DNA of 40,633 bases from Heterostelium multicystogenum (GCA_003667245.1 RCNN01000290.1:1-40633), one strand, 5' to 3'; shown: positions 1 through 12,484, counted from the stretch's first letter. Made by a program: numbers and translations. Notes: generated by a model not told the origin, from the letters alone.

Positions 1-170
1 CTCTCCAACCAAGAGGAATACTCCCTTGGTCATTCCTTGCCTGTATAGTTAGCGATCCGCAAATCCTTCAACATTTGCATACCTTGAATCTCAGTCAATC
101 GAAATTCGATAAGTTCGACGTTGACATTTCTCTGCAATATCCATCTCTTAACATTTATTTACCATCCATT
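1..170 (-). CDS. Possible fragment of a further minus-strand gene
   Basis: Downstream of the RasGEF stop, the minus strand holds a stretch of about 40 codons that reads like coding sequence (pieces NVNVELIEFRLTEIQG and MLKDLRIANYTGKE), ending at a TGA at 30-32. A shift there would let it run on to the window edge. No family is recognised. The base composition is richer than the adjacent spacer at 170-288, which supports an exon. A start codon could lie near 165-180 but is not certain. It could also be non-coding; confidence is low. Confidence 0.3.
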
Positions 171-288
171 TGATAACTAAACCGCCAACAACAATAAAGA
201 TAAGGAAGATATGAGTCATCTGCAGTTGTCCTTTACATTATATTAAATATATATAGGTTATTTCTATTTATTAATTAGTTTAAAGCGG

Positions 289-3200
289 TTAGGTTGATAT
301 AGATTCTCTGGGCTCTGCTGTCAGTGAAAGCTTGAAGCACTCCGATTCGACACTATCTTGTGGCCCTGCAGGTAGGTGGCGATCTCCGGTACGGGCGCAA
401 GGTTGTATGGCTGCTGCTGATACTGCTGAATCTCCTTGATGACTCTGCGACCATTCTGCATTTGAAAAAGTTGACAAAGCCATTCTCAAGCTTGTCTGGG
501 TTTCCTTCCTCGATGAATGTCAAGTCTGAGAGATGCACTCCAAGGTAAGGGATGCAGGAGGGTTCGGAATTGTGGGAGCTTGCTCACGATAGGCTGAGAA
601 GGAGAGGTGGGGCGGACGTCAGCACAACAAATTCCTCAAACTGCTTCTGCTGTTGTTTGAGATCTCGCTCCATGTCTTTTGTAAACGGTTGACGGAGGCA
701 GAGTGAAGTGCAGAGACAATGACGAACACACAGTTGAAGTTGTTTGAGACGACGAAGCTCCTCTGTCCAATTTGATGAATCGCTTTAAGTTCTGTCCACG
801 CTTCTTCAAGTTATTCTCACGCACTATGCTTGTAACAACCCAGTTTGATACTTATTGAATCTGTAGAATCATCTTGAGCAAGTTGGGCGATCTAGTTTCC
901 TTGTCTTCTTTTTGCCACGAGAGCGACAACAGCTCTTTCGATGCAATCTGTCTGTACATATCGAATTCGATGATGGTCAACTGTCTTGCCATCTCCACTG
1001 GATCGATGTCATCAATCGAAAGAATTGGTGTCTTTGGTGGGATTACTGGAGGTGGTGGCACACCAAAGGTGGCTGTCTTGGTCGAAGAGGCACCAGACAG
1101 TTTCTTCTCCAGTGTCCTTCGTAGCAGGTTATTAAGCTTCTCATCCTTGCACCTGGATATGATAGATTGTACTCCTGAAGCAAGCTTCATTATCAGAAGT
1201 CGTGGAAGAAGACGTCGACCCAACGCTTCAAAAAGTTGCAGATTCTCAAACGAATCTTCTTCTTGCCAAGATTCTCTTGCTCACGATGAACTGACTTTCC
1301 GAGTCTGCTCCAGCGCCGTCCTCTGTTGCAGAGTTGTCGTTGTAGGTCTTTGTGAGTCGCTCCAATACGTACTTGATGTGGTGAATGAGCGATAGTGAGA
1401 AGGAAGGTGTCGACATAATCTGAAAACGATCCAATGATGTTCTTGTTGTAGAGTCGTTCAATAAGCTTGTCGGTGTTTCCACCTTTGATTGTTTCAAACT
1501 TGCCGTTTACTTCGCTCGAATTGATACCTTCTTCTTCGACACGTGATGCTTCTGCCTTTGATTGCTGACAAGCATCTCATCGAAACGTGCGTTGAGTGAT
1601 TTCTTTCAAACGATAAGCTGATCAACCATCTTCTGCATCTCCTCGGCACGAATCATCAGTGCCTTGTTCTCTTCGACCACATTAAGCACTTTCTTGAGGT
1701 AAAGATATCCAGAGAGCATTCTTCGCTCCTCACGTCTACAAACAGCTGCCTGAGCTTTTTGGTGTCAGCGCCAGAAAAGCGGCATTGACAAAAGGGGCGA
1801 AGTCTCTTGCTGCAGTAGTGCGTCGTAAGCAACGAACGACTTGTACTTCTCTGGATAGGTAAAGTTGATTCGCTCCTTCAGGATCTTGCGGTCCTTGTAG
1901 AGGAATTCAAATCTGCTTGATGCTCTTTCATGAGCCCTCTTGAGACAATTCCTGTGATACTGCGCCATCGTCCAAATCCGTCTTCCTCGTATGTCTCAGC
2001 TGTGTATCCTCCAGACGACTGCATAGCAGACTGTCCATTATAATAATCATTGTCAGTTTCTATTTCTACCTCGACTGGTTTGTTCTTCTTTTCTTTCTTG
2101 ATGAATCCACCACTTCCAGTGATTGGAGCAGAGTTTGGTGAATTGGGAGCATTGTATGCATTTGGCGATGTAGACAATGGGATCTGTCGACTTGATTTTG
2201 CTGACCAAAGATGTCTTGCTAAAGAACTTTCAATACGTTGTTTGGTGCTGGAGCGTGGTTTCTTTCCTGGGATAGCCATGCTTGGTGAAATTGTACCTGG
2301 TGGTGACGAATCGTTTCCTCCTGCATTTGGGAATCCAATTGATGATGCCTGATTCGATTGGTTGGATGTCGAGCGATTCAAAGTTGGCTTATCGCCTACT
2401 GACTGAGTCACTGCTATTATTGATACCATCTCTATCTTTGTCGTCTGAAACTGAAACTGTCAAATGTGAAAGTGAAGTGGAAAGTGGAGAAGTGTGTTGT
2501 TGTTGAAACTGAATTTGATAATGGTGAGTTGTGATGATGATTGATATGCATGGATGTGTAATTGCTTGTTGTTGACTTAAAGGTGTTGATTAACAGAATG
2601 ATTATTGTTGTTATGATTATGGTTATGATTGGTATCTTCATTTCTTGGCTGGATAATGGGTGCTGCTAGGCTATGAGTGGATATATTGTTGTTGTTGTTT
2701 TGTGGACCTACAGTACGAGGAGGTAAGGGTGTCTGTTGCTTGGAAGCTGAAGATGAGGAGGATAAATTTGAGTTCTGGCAAATGCTTGTCATGTGAAGCC
2801 ATCCAGAGTATCTTTACGTGGTGAAGTAGGGGTGATCTAGCTAGTGATGCCGACGAAACAACTGTTGCTATATGTTCAGTGGTTGGTGGCTGTTTAAATC
2901 GATGTTTGGATGATGGACTTGATGTAGATATAGTATTATGACCATTTTGAATATGGATATTATTGTTAGTGCTGCTTTGCATGATAGTGCTGTGGCTGCT
3001 ATTGACATTGAGAATTTCCTGAGGATGATGGCGATGGCGATGGTGATGATGATATTTGTAAACTTGATTCAGAAATGGACGGAACCTACTCTCTTTGGTT
3101 GGACCGGTGAAATTGGTTGATTTGGTTTGCTAAATTGAGAGAAGTTGATAGAGGTGAATCCAAAATTTGACTTTTCCATGAATTTTCATTAGAGCATATA

Positions 3201-4315
3201 ATATTTTTTACAACAACAATATCTTTTCCTTCGAACACCAACTCAGGTACCCGAGAAACGTCCTCTGGGAATCCTAAAGTTTCACATCCTTTGCAAAAAC
3301 CATTGAGATTTTCCTATTAAAATAAAATAAATTGATCAGTTGAGTCAACAATCTGTCATTATATTCAACTTCAAATTCATCCAATTCAGAATATCAAATC
3401 CAACTTACTCTTATGGCAAATTGTGACTGTACAGTTGTATTTATCTTTTTAACATAATTTGGTTTAATTGTATTTAATAACTAGTTTTATGATTGATTAG
3501 TTGATGAAATTTGAGATGATCTCTTAATTTATGGTGTTTATCTATACTTACTTGCATAAAATGACACCAGATTTCAAGGAATCACAAATGGGTGGACTAA
3601 TTTTTGTATTTGTCAGTCTGAATATCCAGTCTATAACTTGTTTCTCTGCATGTGGAGAATGATCAATTTTGTTAGCATTAAAGTAAAAAATAGGTAGGTG
3701 AGAGATTAAACGGTTTGGGTGATAATGGTGATGTAGGTGATGATGATTCAAAATTCATAGTAAACAGAGACTTGATCTTCCTGATCGAAATCTTTCTCGT
3801 ATTTGTACATCATTTCGAATTTGAGTTGGAAGCTCTCAAACCAATGATAATATCGTCTGATGACGACTGTCTTGATATTTTTTCTTCTATAATCTGTTTA
3901 CACCTGTTATGATTGGATAGAGGCGTAGGTGGTGGAACATTGGAATAATACAATCGGATGTAGGTATAGATGATAAATCATCCAATGGAAATGGTAATAG
4001 TGTATGAGGAGAGGAAAGAGAAGATTGGTCAAACGATGCTTTGCCCTCAATTCCGCAATGCATCTTTTGGTTTCCAATCTTAATGTGAAACATGGTTATA
4101 TATAGATTAAAAAAATGAGAATAATCAATAATATAATTAAGTTGAGAAACAAAATGTCGAAACAAATAAACAATCTTTCGTTCATAAAACATGCTTTAGA
4201 TTTGATATATTTTTAGTAATGGCTAAGTTTTAGATTTGAAAGGGATTCCAAGAGAGTTGTTTACAAATAAAAAAGTGTGAAGTGGTTTTAAATTACCTAG
4301 TTGTGAATCCGACAT
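289..4315 (-). CDS. CH-domain RasGEF (Ras guanine nucleotide exchange factor)
   Basis: This is a predicted exchange factor that loads GTP onto Ras proteins at the membrane or cortex. Translation probably starts at ATG 4313-4315 (MSDSQL, then a GTAATT donor). A calponin-homology domain follows at about 3170-3690 ([57 protein letters not shown]), with introns at about 3481-3551 and 3313-3410. A low-complexity linker comes next. A RasGEF N-terminal domain lies at about 1250-1530 ([20 protein letters not shown]). The catalytic CDC25 domain lies at about 330-1030 ([54 protein letters not shown]). The stop is at 289-291. At least eight frame changes split it, which look like sequence errors. Dictyostelids have many RasGEFs; I cannot say which paralogue this is. 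Confidence 0.85.
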
Positions 4316-6196
4316 TGTTTCTGAATTTAGTTGAGCTCTGGAATGGTCCAATGCTAACAAACTATCTATCTCTATTGATATATTTTAATCGAATGCTGTT
4401 ATCGTTGATGTATGATTGTTGTGCTGTTTGTTTCTTTTTATCTTTCTTTTCCTATTCAATTGCAAATCAAGCAAACAATGAAATTATTTCAAGCGGATTA
4501 TTTCTGGGGGTATTGGCTAAAACTGTGTTTGATTGCTTGAATCTTGAATCTGTGGAGAGGAAGTATAGCTTCTGTTGTTGACTATTGTAACAATGTTGGT
4601 TGTTTTATTGGTTGTTGACACTTTTGGTTTTAGAAAGTGGGAACTGACTAATTGGTTATTTATTGGGCTTTTTGATTTATTATCACAAAACACAATTTAA
4701 CCCTCCGTGGGCTGCTTTCTTTCCTCTTTTTCTGTTGATTTATGACTTTAATAATGTGGCTGGTATCTAAACTAATCATTGATTTTTTACTACTACTACT
4801 ACTTCAACTATTTCTACTACTACAAAAAATAAAATAACAAAACAAATAATAATAATCAATTGACTACTACTATATATAATAAATACTAAAGAAGATCGGT
4901 TTGTTTATAACTATATTACTAATACTATTATACTACGTTAAACTAAATAGTTATAACATAAAACTATAAAACTATGAAAACAAATAAATAAATAATTAAT
5001 AAATAATGAATAATAAATAAAAAAGATTAAAGAGAATATAAATAAACAATATAATATTCTGAATATTATTATGAACTTATTTTCTTTTTCTCCTCTTTTT
5101 TCTTTCTTTCTTTCAAAAACTATTTGTTATAACCTTGTTGGTGATAGTAGTACTAGTATTAAAAGCTTTGTAGTGATAATAATAAACAAACTAAACACAC
5201 TCACTCACTTTCAGCATTAAGCCAGGGTTTTCATCCAACTCAACTCAATAAAACCATATAGTGTTGCTTTAAAGATGGTTGCCACCTGAAACACAACTTT
5301 CAAGAAAAGTGCCACCATACACCACTGTGAGCCATCGTTTCTTATTGGAACTCTGTTGGACTTTTTTATGTTTTTTTTTTTTGCAACACCAAAAAAATAT
5401 CCACAAGGAATAGGCTGAGATGCTGTTTTGCAATCAGATCTCTTAAAAAAAATCAAAAATATTTTAATAAAATTAATCCATTAATTTTTCCATAGTCAAG
5501 ATTTGTTTGATTGATCTGATCGTCAAAAAAAAAAAACAAAAAACAAAAAACAAAAACAATCAGTTTTTTCTATACCTTATATATATAAAACAATGAAAAT
5601 GATAAATGTAAATGCCCACAACATATTATATTGTGTATAAGATCGATGATTCATTATTTTATTCAATTTGAAATCATTCTTTAATCAAAAGCCAAAAATC
5701 AGATTAAATCCATGTAATCTGCCCAAATTTTATCTTTAACAAAACAACACCATTAACTAAAATATTGTTGTTGCAGATCAAGTTTGAACTGAACTCGATC
5801 ATAATAAATCAAATATTCAGCATGAAAATCACGAGTCAAATGTCGACTTTTTTGAATCTGAGACGACTGACCCACAATGTTCACATTCCAACAACAACTA
5901 TTTGTAAATTACTTTACCCTGGAATGTAACTGATTTTATTATTATATTGAATGATACACTATCCTTTCATTTCATTTAACAGCTGCAAACGATCAAAACT
6001 CCATTTCCAAACACACACACATACACAATTAAAATTTAATTTTATTTCGTTCTTTGCTTTATTCTTAATTTGGATGTTGGATGTGAATGGACTCGACTCT
6101 ATTGCCACCCTGAGAGTAAGGTTTTTTGGTTTTGAGTTTTATTAATTTTAATATAAAGTTTTTGGTCTCTTTGGATCATTTTTGTCACGCTCTGGC
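4316..6196. other. AT-rich intergenic region between divergent genes
   Basis: This spacer separates the divergent RasGEF (minus) and hydrolase (plus) genes and should hold both promoters. It contains TAC/CTA-type simple repeats near 4790-4830, long A runs at 5524-5550 and T runs near 5368. Short open stretches occur on both strands. One at about 5775-5935 is open in plus after a TTGTTGTTGCAG acceptor-like site, and has an ECEHCG stretch in minus. Another lies at about 5990-6113, ends in a GTAAGG donor-like site and could be an upstream exon of the hydrolase. None is convincing alone. Confidence 0.5.
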
Positions 6197-7899
6197 ATGA
6201 TCGATCATCATTATAATAATGAGTACAAAGAAGGGAGGGATGATGATAGACGATCATCAAGTTACAAAGAGCGCAAAAGCAAGTTGAAATCAAGTGATGA
6301 CAATGAATGAATAGGAGTCACTTTCTTTGCAGATGCAATCAACAGAGAATCAAGTGACAAGAGAAGTGTAAAGAAACAGCAGGATCGGGATCACGATAGG
6401 GACCAAGACCAAGACCAGGGCCAGAGTCAAAGTCAGAGTCAGAGTCAAGCACAAGCAGTGGAGAGAGATGATATTGTTAAGCGTACGAAGCATGCTACTT
6501 GCATCAGAATCACAGGACTGTTATTTATAACTTTAATTACTTTGTTTGTGGTCGTCATTCAACTATGTCGACCCCGAAAAGGTCGACCGATCTATCTACC
6601 TGAAAGAGATGCCATTGCCATTTTAGAACACTATCAAAATGGTACTTTCATTCCAGTATATGATAGTGCATCAAAGAGTCAATTCAAATTGTTTGTCGTT
6701 CAGCCAAACAAAGACTCTAGACAACCTCGTGAATCAGTTCTTTTCCTTCACGGACAAGGATCAACATCATTCTCATTCCGTCAAGCCGTAATCCACTCTA
6801 CCAATCGAATTTGCATCCAATCTTAATTGATCTTCCATGTTTTGGATTCTCTGATGCATTGCCCGATTGTTCACAGTCATACATAGCTGGTATCTATCAT
6901 TTGATTTATCATAGACCGTCGTCAATAGATCTAACTTTATCATATGTTGTACATTATTAGATCGTTTACCAGATATCTTAAATGCATTGTCAGTTGATAA
7001 AGTACATTTGGTTGTCTCTGACATCTCAGCTGCGATCGGAGCTGAGTTTGTTGATAGACATCCCAATCGTGTTGCATCACTAACAATGGCTGATCCCGCA
7101 ATCGATGTAAGCCATCTTCCATTCTATGCAAAGGTTGCCAAGTACCCATTGAATCAACAGAGCACTGATTTCCTTAGCTACAAGTCCATACCTATCATGG
7201 ATTAGATGGAAATATTTGCAATACGCATGTAAGTTTAGCATAGAGATATTATCATTGCACAACTCATTGTACTCATCTTAATAATAATAATAATAGACAA
7301 GTCACCATTGGACCAAATTACACCGATTGTTATTTCTACTCGATTAGATATAGAAACAACATCAATAACTACATTAGAACTATTGTAGAGTCCGATTTAA
7401 CATTTGCCAGAACCAACGATATTGTTCACTCAAGAATACAATTTAACCTTAAACTTCCAAGACAAGTATGTTGTTTACATTGAGTGTAATGTCCTATTCT
7501 GCCTACTGACATTTAATGTTGTTCAATAGGTCATTCTATCTAATGGTCTATTACAAACCTACCAAATAATATATTTCCAAAACAAATTTACATTGCCATA
7601 TGTACACCTGAGTACAGGTGATTTCATGTTGGGCGAAGAATCACCTACTATCTTTGAAACTCATTTAACTAACATTGTTGATAGCATCAATCCCAATTCA
7701 AGAAAAGTTGAAGCCAATAGAGCCTGTTGCAGAGTCAAATGGACATGACCATGGACATGGACACAGCCATGGTGGTCACGGACATAGTCATGGTGGACAT
7801 GGACATAGTCATGGTGGACACGGACACAGTCACAGTGGTGAAGATCATGGACACAGTCACGGAGGTGAAGATTATGGAATGGGTGCATATGGATTCTAG
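6197..7899 (+). CDS. Membrane-anchored alpha/beta hydrolase with His-rich C-terminal tail
   Basis: The N-terminal segment is charged and Gln/Asp/Ser-rich (SQSQSQSQA). One membrane helix follows at about 6510-6560 (ITGLLFITLITLFVVVIQLC), then an alpha/beta hydrolase fold: oxyanion region VLFLHGQGSTSFSFR, DLPCFGFSDALPD, elbow VHLVVSDISAAIGAEF and VDRHPNRVASLTMADP. The elbow VSDIS resembles the HDWG elbow of the haloalkane dehalogenase/epoxide hydrolase group, which uses an Asp nucleophile. Near the end STGDFMLGEESP sits where the family usually has GHF, so the catalytic His seems to be Asp. The C-terminus carries four to five HGHSHGG units (7757-7877), a likely metal-binding tail. Introns fall at about 7229-7298 and 7467-7530. 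A probable extra C in CCC near 7690 shifts the frame before the tail. The start at 6197 is the first Met in frame; an upstream exon is possible. Confidence 0.7.
7757..7877 (+). repeat. 21-nt tandem repeat encoding HGHSHGG
   Basis: Four to five imperfect 21-nt units encode HGHSHGG in the frame of the hydrolase tail; the last unit is separated by GED. Differences between units are mostly at third positions (CAT/CAC, GGT/GGA). That suggests the peptide is kept by selection and not only by recent DNA duplication. The opposite strand is also open across the repeat, as expected for this composition. Confidence 0.85.
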
Positions 7900-8059
7900 G
7901 CATTTTCTCAAAATTCTAGGCATTTATCATAGGCTACAATATCCGAACAAATTTAGATCTAGGTTCAACTTTGAAAACAGCACCAATGCAATAAATTTTA
8001 TTAATGACGACCATTGTTGTACAACTATCTGTTTATTTATGTAATTTCTTCATGATGTT

Positions 8060-8600
8060 TTACTTGGTTCCTCTTAGACTTTTGGCACTATCCATATATC
8101 CATATAACAGTCCAAAAAATAATCCGATAAATATACCCCAAAGAGTTAAAATAACTAACAAGTATTGACCTGTTATTGGGTTCAAAGTTGATGATAGTTT
8201 CAGATGTTAATATAAACATTAGTATCAAGTCAAAGAATAGCCAATGCGTGGTGCAGGTAGAAGAGAAAAAGAGCAGAGATAATAAGAATAAGAAGTAGAT
8301 TGTAATTAGAATAAATGAATGTAATAATCAAGATAGTAAAATGGTTAGTTAGCTATTAATGATTCATCATATACTGAATTAATCATCTATTCATATGATG
8401 GTTGTAATAAAGTTAAATATATATGTTTGTATGACTGTATGAATAAAGATCGATGCATAACTAAAGATGTAGGATTACAATACCACAAACTAAAGGAGTA
8501 TCGCCACAAATCAGAATTTGACCATCTTCTCTCTTTTTAACAGGACTGTAATCTGATAGTTTAATATTCTTTACACTCTTTAAGCTTTCTTTATTTTCAT
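8060..8600 (-). CDS. Small tail-anchored membrane protein, two or more exons
   Basis: Two exons join cleanly. The first, 8484-8600, reads LKSVKNIKLSDYSPVKKRED then GQILICGDTPLVC and ends TGTG|GTATTG. The second, 8060-8169, starts after AATAACAG and reads GQYLLVILTLWGIFIG, LFFGLLYGYMDSAKSLRGTK, stop at 8060-8062. The codon across the junction becomes Gly in frame. The product has a short cytosolic-type stretch, one hydrophobic helix of about 20 residues and a short basic tail, as in small single-pass membrane proteins. The start codon is not found; an upstream exon at about 8945-9130 (PDQKSKVDMIFPSLSTS, ending CTCAA|GTGAGT) could splice in. No family is recognised. Confidence 0.5.
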
Positions 8601-10980
8601 CTTTCAGTTAAACAAATATTTATAACAGCAATAAGTAGCTAATGTAACAGAGATAAGTAGGCGTAAGTTTTGTATTGATAAGATCTTTGTTAGATTTATT
8701 ATTATTATATTATTATTATTTTTATTAAAATGTTGTCAACTTCTTAATATCTTATTAATTAAAATTGCTGTATACCTGTTTAGTCGGGTTTTTTGTTTCA
8801 AGATAAAAATAGTTGTTTCTCATTTATATTTAATTAATTTTAAAAAACAAATTAAAATAAACTTGAGAATTTTTTAAATGTATAAACTTTCTACATATGA
8901 GATAGAGAGTCTTTCCATCTACACGAAAAACATAATACTCACTTGAGGATATTGCTACTATTAGAGGTTGACAAACTCGGAAAGATCATATCTACTTTAC
9001 TTTTCTGGTCTGGATATTGGAGACCACAGATATTTAGTTTCATAAAACAACAATCAAAATCTATTTTTGGGCAGAATTCGATGAAAACACATTTAAATAG
9101 TAGGAAATTAAAGAATTATAGTTTGATAAAACTATTACTATTATAACAGGATTTGGATGAATCATTATTAAGACATGTATCAGATACTTTTATCAAACAC
9201 AACCTATGATTCTCAGTAATTCATACTACCGCCGATTTCAAAAAATAGTGAATCGATCAAACATCTTGAACAGTCAAATCGATACCAAACAATCCACAAC
9301 GAATCCGTCAAGGAAGAAAACAAAAGATTGTTTTTAATAATGGAATTAAACACATTATAAACATAAAACAACAACCAAACACTCTACAAGTAGAAACTAA
9401 TTTTTGGATGAAAAGGTCCATTAGATATGGAATCTCTAGAAGTTAAACTTAATTACCGTAATAAATAGATACTGTTTTAGCATCTATCAATAACTAATAT
9501 TTACACGAATGTTGAAGTCTAACAATTATAAAAATAACTTTCATACAAAATTAATACAAAATTATGCTATTCGGTGAATTTCACTCCAATTATCATGATT
9601 AAGATTCCTAACATCAATTTTGTAGAATATTGTTGCATTATAGAAAAATCAATCAACTCTAAGGGGTTTAATTTGTTAGGGATTCCGATTATTTTTTAAT
9701 GAAGAGATAGTAACTTTTACTCAGATTCTTCTCTCTAACTCTTGTACCAAAAATTTCATTCAGTTTCATCATAACTTATAACTGCTGATGAAATCAATCA
9801 TTTAATTGTTAAAAAAATATTACAAACCCAATGTGTTCAAAATTTACTCTTAATTTAGATTCAAAATTTAAAGAATGTCATTGTCAGGAAACTATTTCTG
9901 TCAGCTCCACTGATTTTCGTTAAGTATTTAAACTAATAATAGAGTATTACCATCACATATTTAATTTAACTTTTAATCACATGATATCACACACTCTCTC
10001 ATCAACTATAATTAACAACATTATTAAATTAACTTTTTCGATCAATGAATAAAAACCAAATGATGTGATTGTGTGTTAGTGTAGACAACGACCTAACAGT
10101 GATCACTTTCATTTTAAACACACACACACACACACACACACTCATAAAGTCACTCACTTAATTAAACACACAAATTACAACTTGGATTTTTATTTTTTTG
10201 ATTGTTTTATTACCCAAACTTATGCAAGTGCAATAGGCCTCCATTTCTTACATAGATCTTCAATGATTTTTTATTTAACACAATATAATACAATTGAATA
10301 TAATAACAACAACAACAACAAAACTAACAAACACACAAATAATTTAAAAAGAATTGTTAATTGTTTTATATCTCAATTTTAATTCATGAATCTTATTCCA
10401 CAATACACACAATTATAAAGCTCTAACCAAGCATTCAATATTATCTTATTGGTTTTATTATTTTTTACACACTAAACAACATCGTATCAATTCTTATTTC
10501 AAATTCCAATATATTTTTTAAAAGTAACCAACAACAGACTCTCTGTCTGAGACAAAATCAACCTAATCCAACTCAACTCATTTTATCTCAACTCCACTTT
10601 TATAAAATATTTTGTGTTGTTGTTCTATTCCCTTTGGAATAATAGTAATAATCATAATAATAATATTATACATATCAGCATCCCACCACTAAAAACATAA
10701 CAAACACAGCAACAGTAGCACCATCTTTCAATCTAGTATCTATTCTATCATCAATTTATTTTATCCTCATCATATATCAGCAAATTTCAGTACCTGCACT
10801 ACTCACCTCAACTACAATAACACATACTATCAACACCAACAATATCAACAACAACTGTTGAAAATAATTTAAACAAATAACCAAATAACCGTGAAATTGC
10901 AGAAAGGGGTTGGTTTTAAATAATTATAACAACAACAATATCAATTCTTTTGTTACACCGTAAAATTAAATTAATAATTG
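8601..10980. other. Long AT-rich spacer with coding-like debris
   Basis: Most of this stretch is AT-rich spacer. Parts of 8880-9350 and 9400-9860 have more complex composition and short open stretches. On minus these include LFKCVFIEFCPKIDFDCCF and, near 9700-9790, a Met-led piece with GTRVREKNLSKSYYLFIKK; on plus, near 9590-9700, KIPNINFVEYCCIIEKSINS. They could be exons of a badly shifted gene or a decayed gene; none matches a known family for me. From about 9960 to 10980 I see only simple sequence and probable promoter DNA for the response-regulator gene. Confidence 0.4.
10119..10142. repeat. (CA)n microsatellite
   Basis: About eleven CA dinucleotides lie in the spacer upstream of the response-regulator gene. 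No function is apparent. Confidence 0.9.
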
Positions 10981-12150
10981 ATGGGACAATGCTGGTGTTT
11001 TAACATACAGTAGCACAATCGATATGATGAAGCACTTTGGTCATACAAGAGCTTATAGTTGTGAGAATGACAGACCTTTTAACCAAGTGAATATTGAAAA
11101 TATTATTCAATCCAATCAAATAAATAATATTAATTACAATCACACTGCTTGATAACTGTAATACCAACAATAACGACAACACCACTTTTTGCACCAAAAC
11201 TAGTTTTACCACCACAACCAACAACAATATCAACAATAGCATTTCCACCAACAATATTAATATAATTAACACTGCGCCAACAACTACCACAACTACTACA
11301 GCTTCAGCAGCAACAATATCAACAATACCAACAACATCAGTTTTAACAAATAGCAATTTTAATATTAATATTAATAATTTAAATATTAATATATACTAAA
11401 CAATAATATAAATTTTAAAAAGACAACTCTTTTCCAGTTTATTTTAACCAGAATTCAAAAAGTGGTATCATTACTACTACTATTATTAAAAACCATAATA
11501 ATAATACTATTAATAATAATAATAATATTAGAAATCACTTTAATAGTAACAATTCAAAAATGGGAACTAGGGAAAATCAACCTGATGAAGCTGAGGTATT
11601 TACTCCTCCACAGTCTCCCAGAGGAAATCCAAATAGCAACATGGAAAAAAGACAAACAGCAAATGGCAAATGAATCTGAAAAAACTTCAGAGTCAAATTA
11701 ATAGCATAAACACACATAACAGCATTGCAAACATATTGGTGGCCGAAGATGACAAGATGTATCAGTTAGTGCAAAGCGTTTGCTTTCTAAATTGGGGCAC
11801 TCCGTCACTATAGCCAAGAATGGATTGAAAGCAGTGGAGGAAGCCACTTCTGGAAACCTTACGACTTTATATTGATGGATGTCGAAATGCCAGAAATGGA
11901 TGGATTGGAGGCAACTGGAAAAATTAGACAATTTGAACAATCGAAGTTTGGAATGATGTCCAACAATACTACTCAGCGTCGAATTCCAATTATAGCATAT
12001 ACCACCAGCGAAAGAAGTCGATGTATGTCAGCCGATGTTGATGAACACCTTCTAAAACCAGCAAGTGTCGAAGCCTTGAAATCCATGATTACACTCTACC
12101 TAAAGAACAAAGGAACCGATCCATCTCAAAGATCCATTCCCATCAATTAA
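10981..12150 (+). CDS. Response-regulator (REC domain) protein with Asn/Thr-rich N-terminus
   Basis: The C-terminal third is a phosphoacceptor receiver domain. It contains ANILVAEDDKMYQLVQSV (acidic pair), LMDVEMPEMDGLEATGKIRQ (phospho-Asp), IPIIAYTTSERS (conserved Thr) and DEHLLKP (conserved Lys), and ends SQRSIPIN at 12150. The region before it, about 11024-11700, is Asn/Thr-rich with the piece FTPPQSPRGNPNSNMEKRQ. No HisKA or HATPase domain is visible, so this looks like a response regulator and not a hybrid kinase. An upstream ATG at 10981 gives MGQCWCFNIQ, joined by a one-base shift to SSTIDMMKHFGH; otherwise the start is ATG 11024. MGQC would suit N-myristoylation plus palmitoylation. 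Several frame shifts occur, including inside the receiver at about 11780-11870. It would take phosphate from a histidine phosphorelay; its output is unknown. Confidence 0.7.
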
Positions 12151-12484
12151 TAATTATATACCTATCTATATATCAAAATATTATTATTATTTAAAAACTT
12201 GGATCTCAATATCGTTTTCTATATTTATATATCAATCAACAATGTATATAGATTTCAATCAGTATTATAGTAATCTAGATCTGATCCAATTCAATTCAAT
12301 CCCATTTAATTCCGACGAAATCGTATTTATTAATTTTACAAGAATGGACCAATATTCATTCTAAAGTAATATTCAAACCAGTTACCATTACACTCCAATA
12401 CTACTACTACAACAGCTTATGAGTAAAAAACATTACTAATAATACTTAATACAGTATTATTATTTAAATAAATAAATGGATATC
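12151..12484. other. Convergent 3' spacer
   Basis: This AT-rich spacer lies between the 3' ends of the response-regulator gene (plus) and the eIF4A-like gene (minus). I see simple sequence, including an imperfect TTCAATTCAAT repeat, and no gene. Confidence 0.6.

Noticed and set aside
4282..4581. 99-codon hydrophobic plus frame
   Set aside because: It overlaps the RasGEF start codon and first donor on minus; hydrophobicity comes from T-rich leader DNA.
5217..5456. 79-codon minus frame in the 4.3-6.2 kb spacer
   Set aside because: No family features, no splice context, and it contains poly-T/poly-A tracts.
7661..7903. Open minus frame rich in His/Val/Asp opposite the hydrolase tail
   Set aside because: It is the complement of the HGHSHGG repeat; the sense strand continues a recognised domain.
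11000..11356. Val/Leu-rich open frame on minus that looks like a membrane protein
   Set aside because: It is the complement of Asn/Thr codon repeats in the response-regulator N-terminus.
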